DNA from: Opitutaceae bacterium
GTDB taxonomy: Bacteria; Verrucomicrobiota; Verrucomicrobiia; Opitutales; Opitutaceae
Length of the DNA: 5,638 nt
NCBI GenBank assembly: GCA_029979145.1
Contig: JAPOIC010000142.1
Span: forward strand, 1-5,638
Direction: 5' to 3'
Shown: one piece after another, positions 5,570 through 5,638 of the stretch
How positions within the stretch are numbered: position 1 is the first letter of the stretch
Layout of the letters: each line of letters begins with the position of its first letter
Program-made: the position numbers and the translations under genes
The notes under the pieces: model-generated
What the model was told of the DNA's origin: nothing
Seen by the model: only the letters and a program-made list of their open reading frames with translations
Database searches by the model: none

Positions 5570-5584
5570 CGTCCGGCCCGGACG
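5570..5584. repeat. 15-bp palindrome upstream of the nuclease gene
   Basis: CGTCCGG and CCGGACG flank a single central base, 16 nt before the nuclease ATG. A further CCGGAC lies at 5603-5608. As RNA on the minus strand it would form a CGTCC/GGACG stem with a five-base loop, but no T-run follows, so a terminator is not well supported. It could be a protein-binding site for the nuclease gene. In sequence this GC-rich, chance is also possible. Confidence 0.4.
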
Positions 5585-5619
5585 GAGCAAACCTCAAATC
5601 CGCCGGACCGCGTTTCCCC

Positions 5620-5638
5620 TCACTTCTCCTTGCCGTCC
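5620..5638 (-). CDS. Possible 3' end of an upstream gene (partial)
   Basis: On the minus strand the last bases read as Asp-Gly-Lys-Glu-Lys followed by TGA at 5622-5620. A charged, lysine-rich tail is common at bacterial C-termini, and the position 66 nt before the nuclease start suits an upstream gene. Five codons cannot identify a family or prove coding. Confidence 0.2.

Noticed and set aside
1..5638. CRISPR array, transposase, toxin-antitoxin or defence genes
   Set aside because: No regularly spaced repeats and no such protein motifs on either strand.

Overview
The window is a GC-rich stretch of bacterial chromosome holding one tightly packed minus-strand gene cluster, a divergent regulator, and a separate minus-strand nuclease gene. 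The protein sequences resemble those of Verrucomicrobiota, perhaps Opitutales. This placement rests on remembered similarity of HisG, the AguA/AguB pair and the S1-like N-terminus, and no search was run. Most starts lack a Shine-Dalgarno motif.

Layout from right to left on the minus strand: a possible gene end at the right edge (about 5620-5638), a 15-bp palindrome, then a stand-alone 5'-3' exonuclease (5553 to 4672). Its stop codon overlaps the stop of a plus-strand OmpR/PhoB-type response regulator (3905-4675). A 207-bp divergent region separates the regulator from hisG (3697 to 2813). Next come aguB (N-carbamoylputrescine amidase), aguA (agmatine deiminase) and a small lipoprotein, with gaps of only 5, 1 and 6 nt. 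This looks like a single transcription unit, closed by a candidate intrinsic terminator at about 382-408. HisG is the committed step of histidine synthesis. AguA and AguB together convert agmatine to putrescine. The lipoprotein is of unknown function.

The left 420 bases are the most unusual part. After the terminator, the minus strand carries about 130 nt of leader with three potential hairpins, followed by an ATG-initiated reading frame (223 to 128). Its first 26 or so residues look like the N-terminus of ribosomal protein S1 (rpsA). The S1-like sequence ends abruptly near position 145 and a stop follows five codons later. Bases 1 to about 145 continue S1 in no frame. Either rpsA is broken here by an insertion, rearrangement or assembly join, or this is a remnant copy or a short S1-like peptide gene. 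No mobile element, CRISPR array, tRNA or rRNA was recognised.
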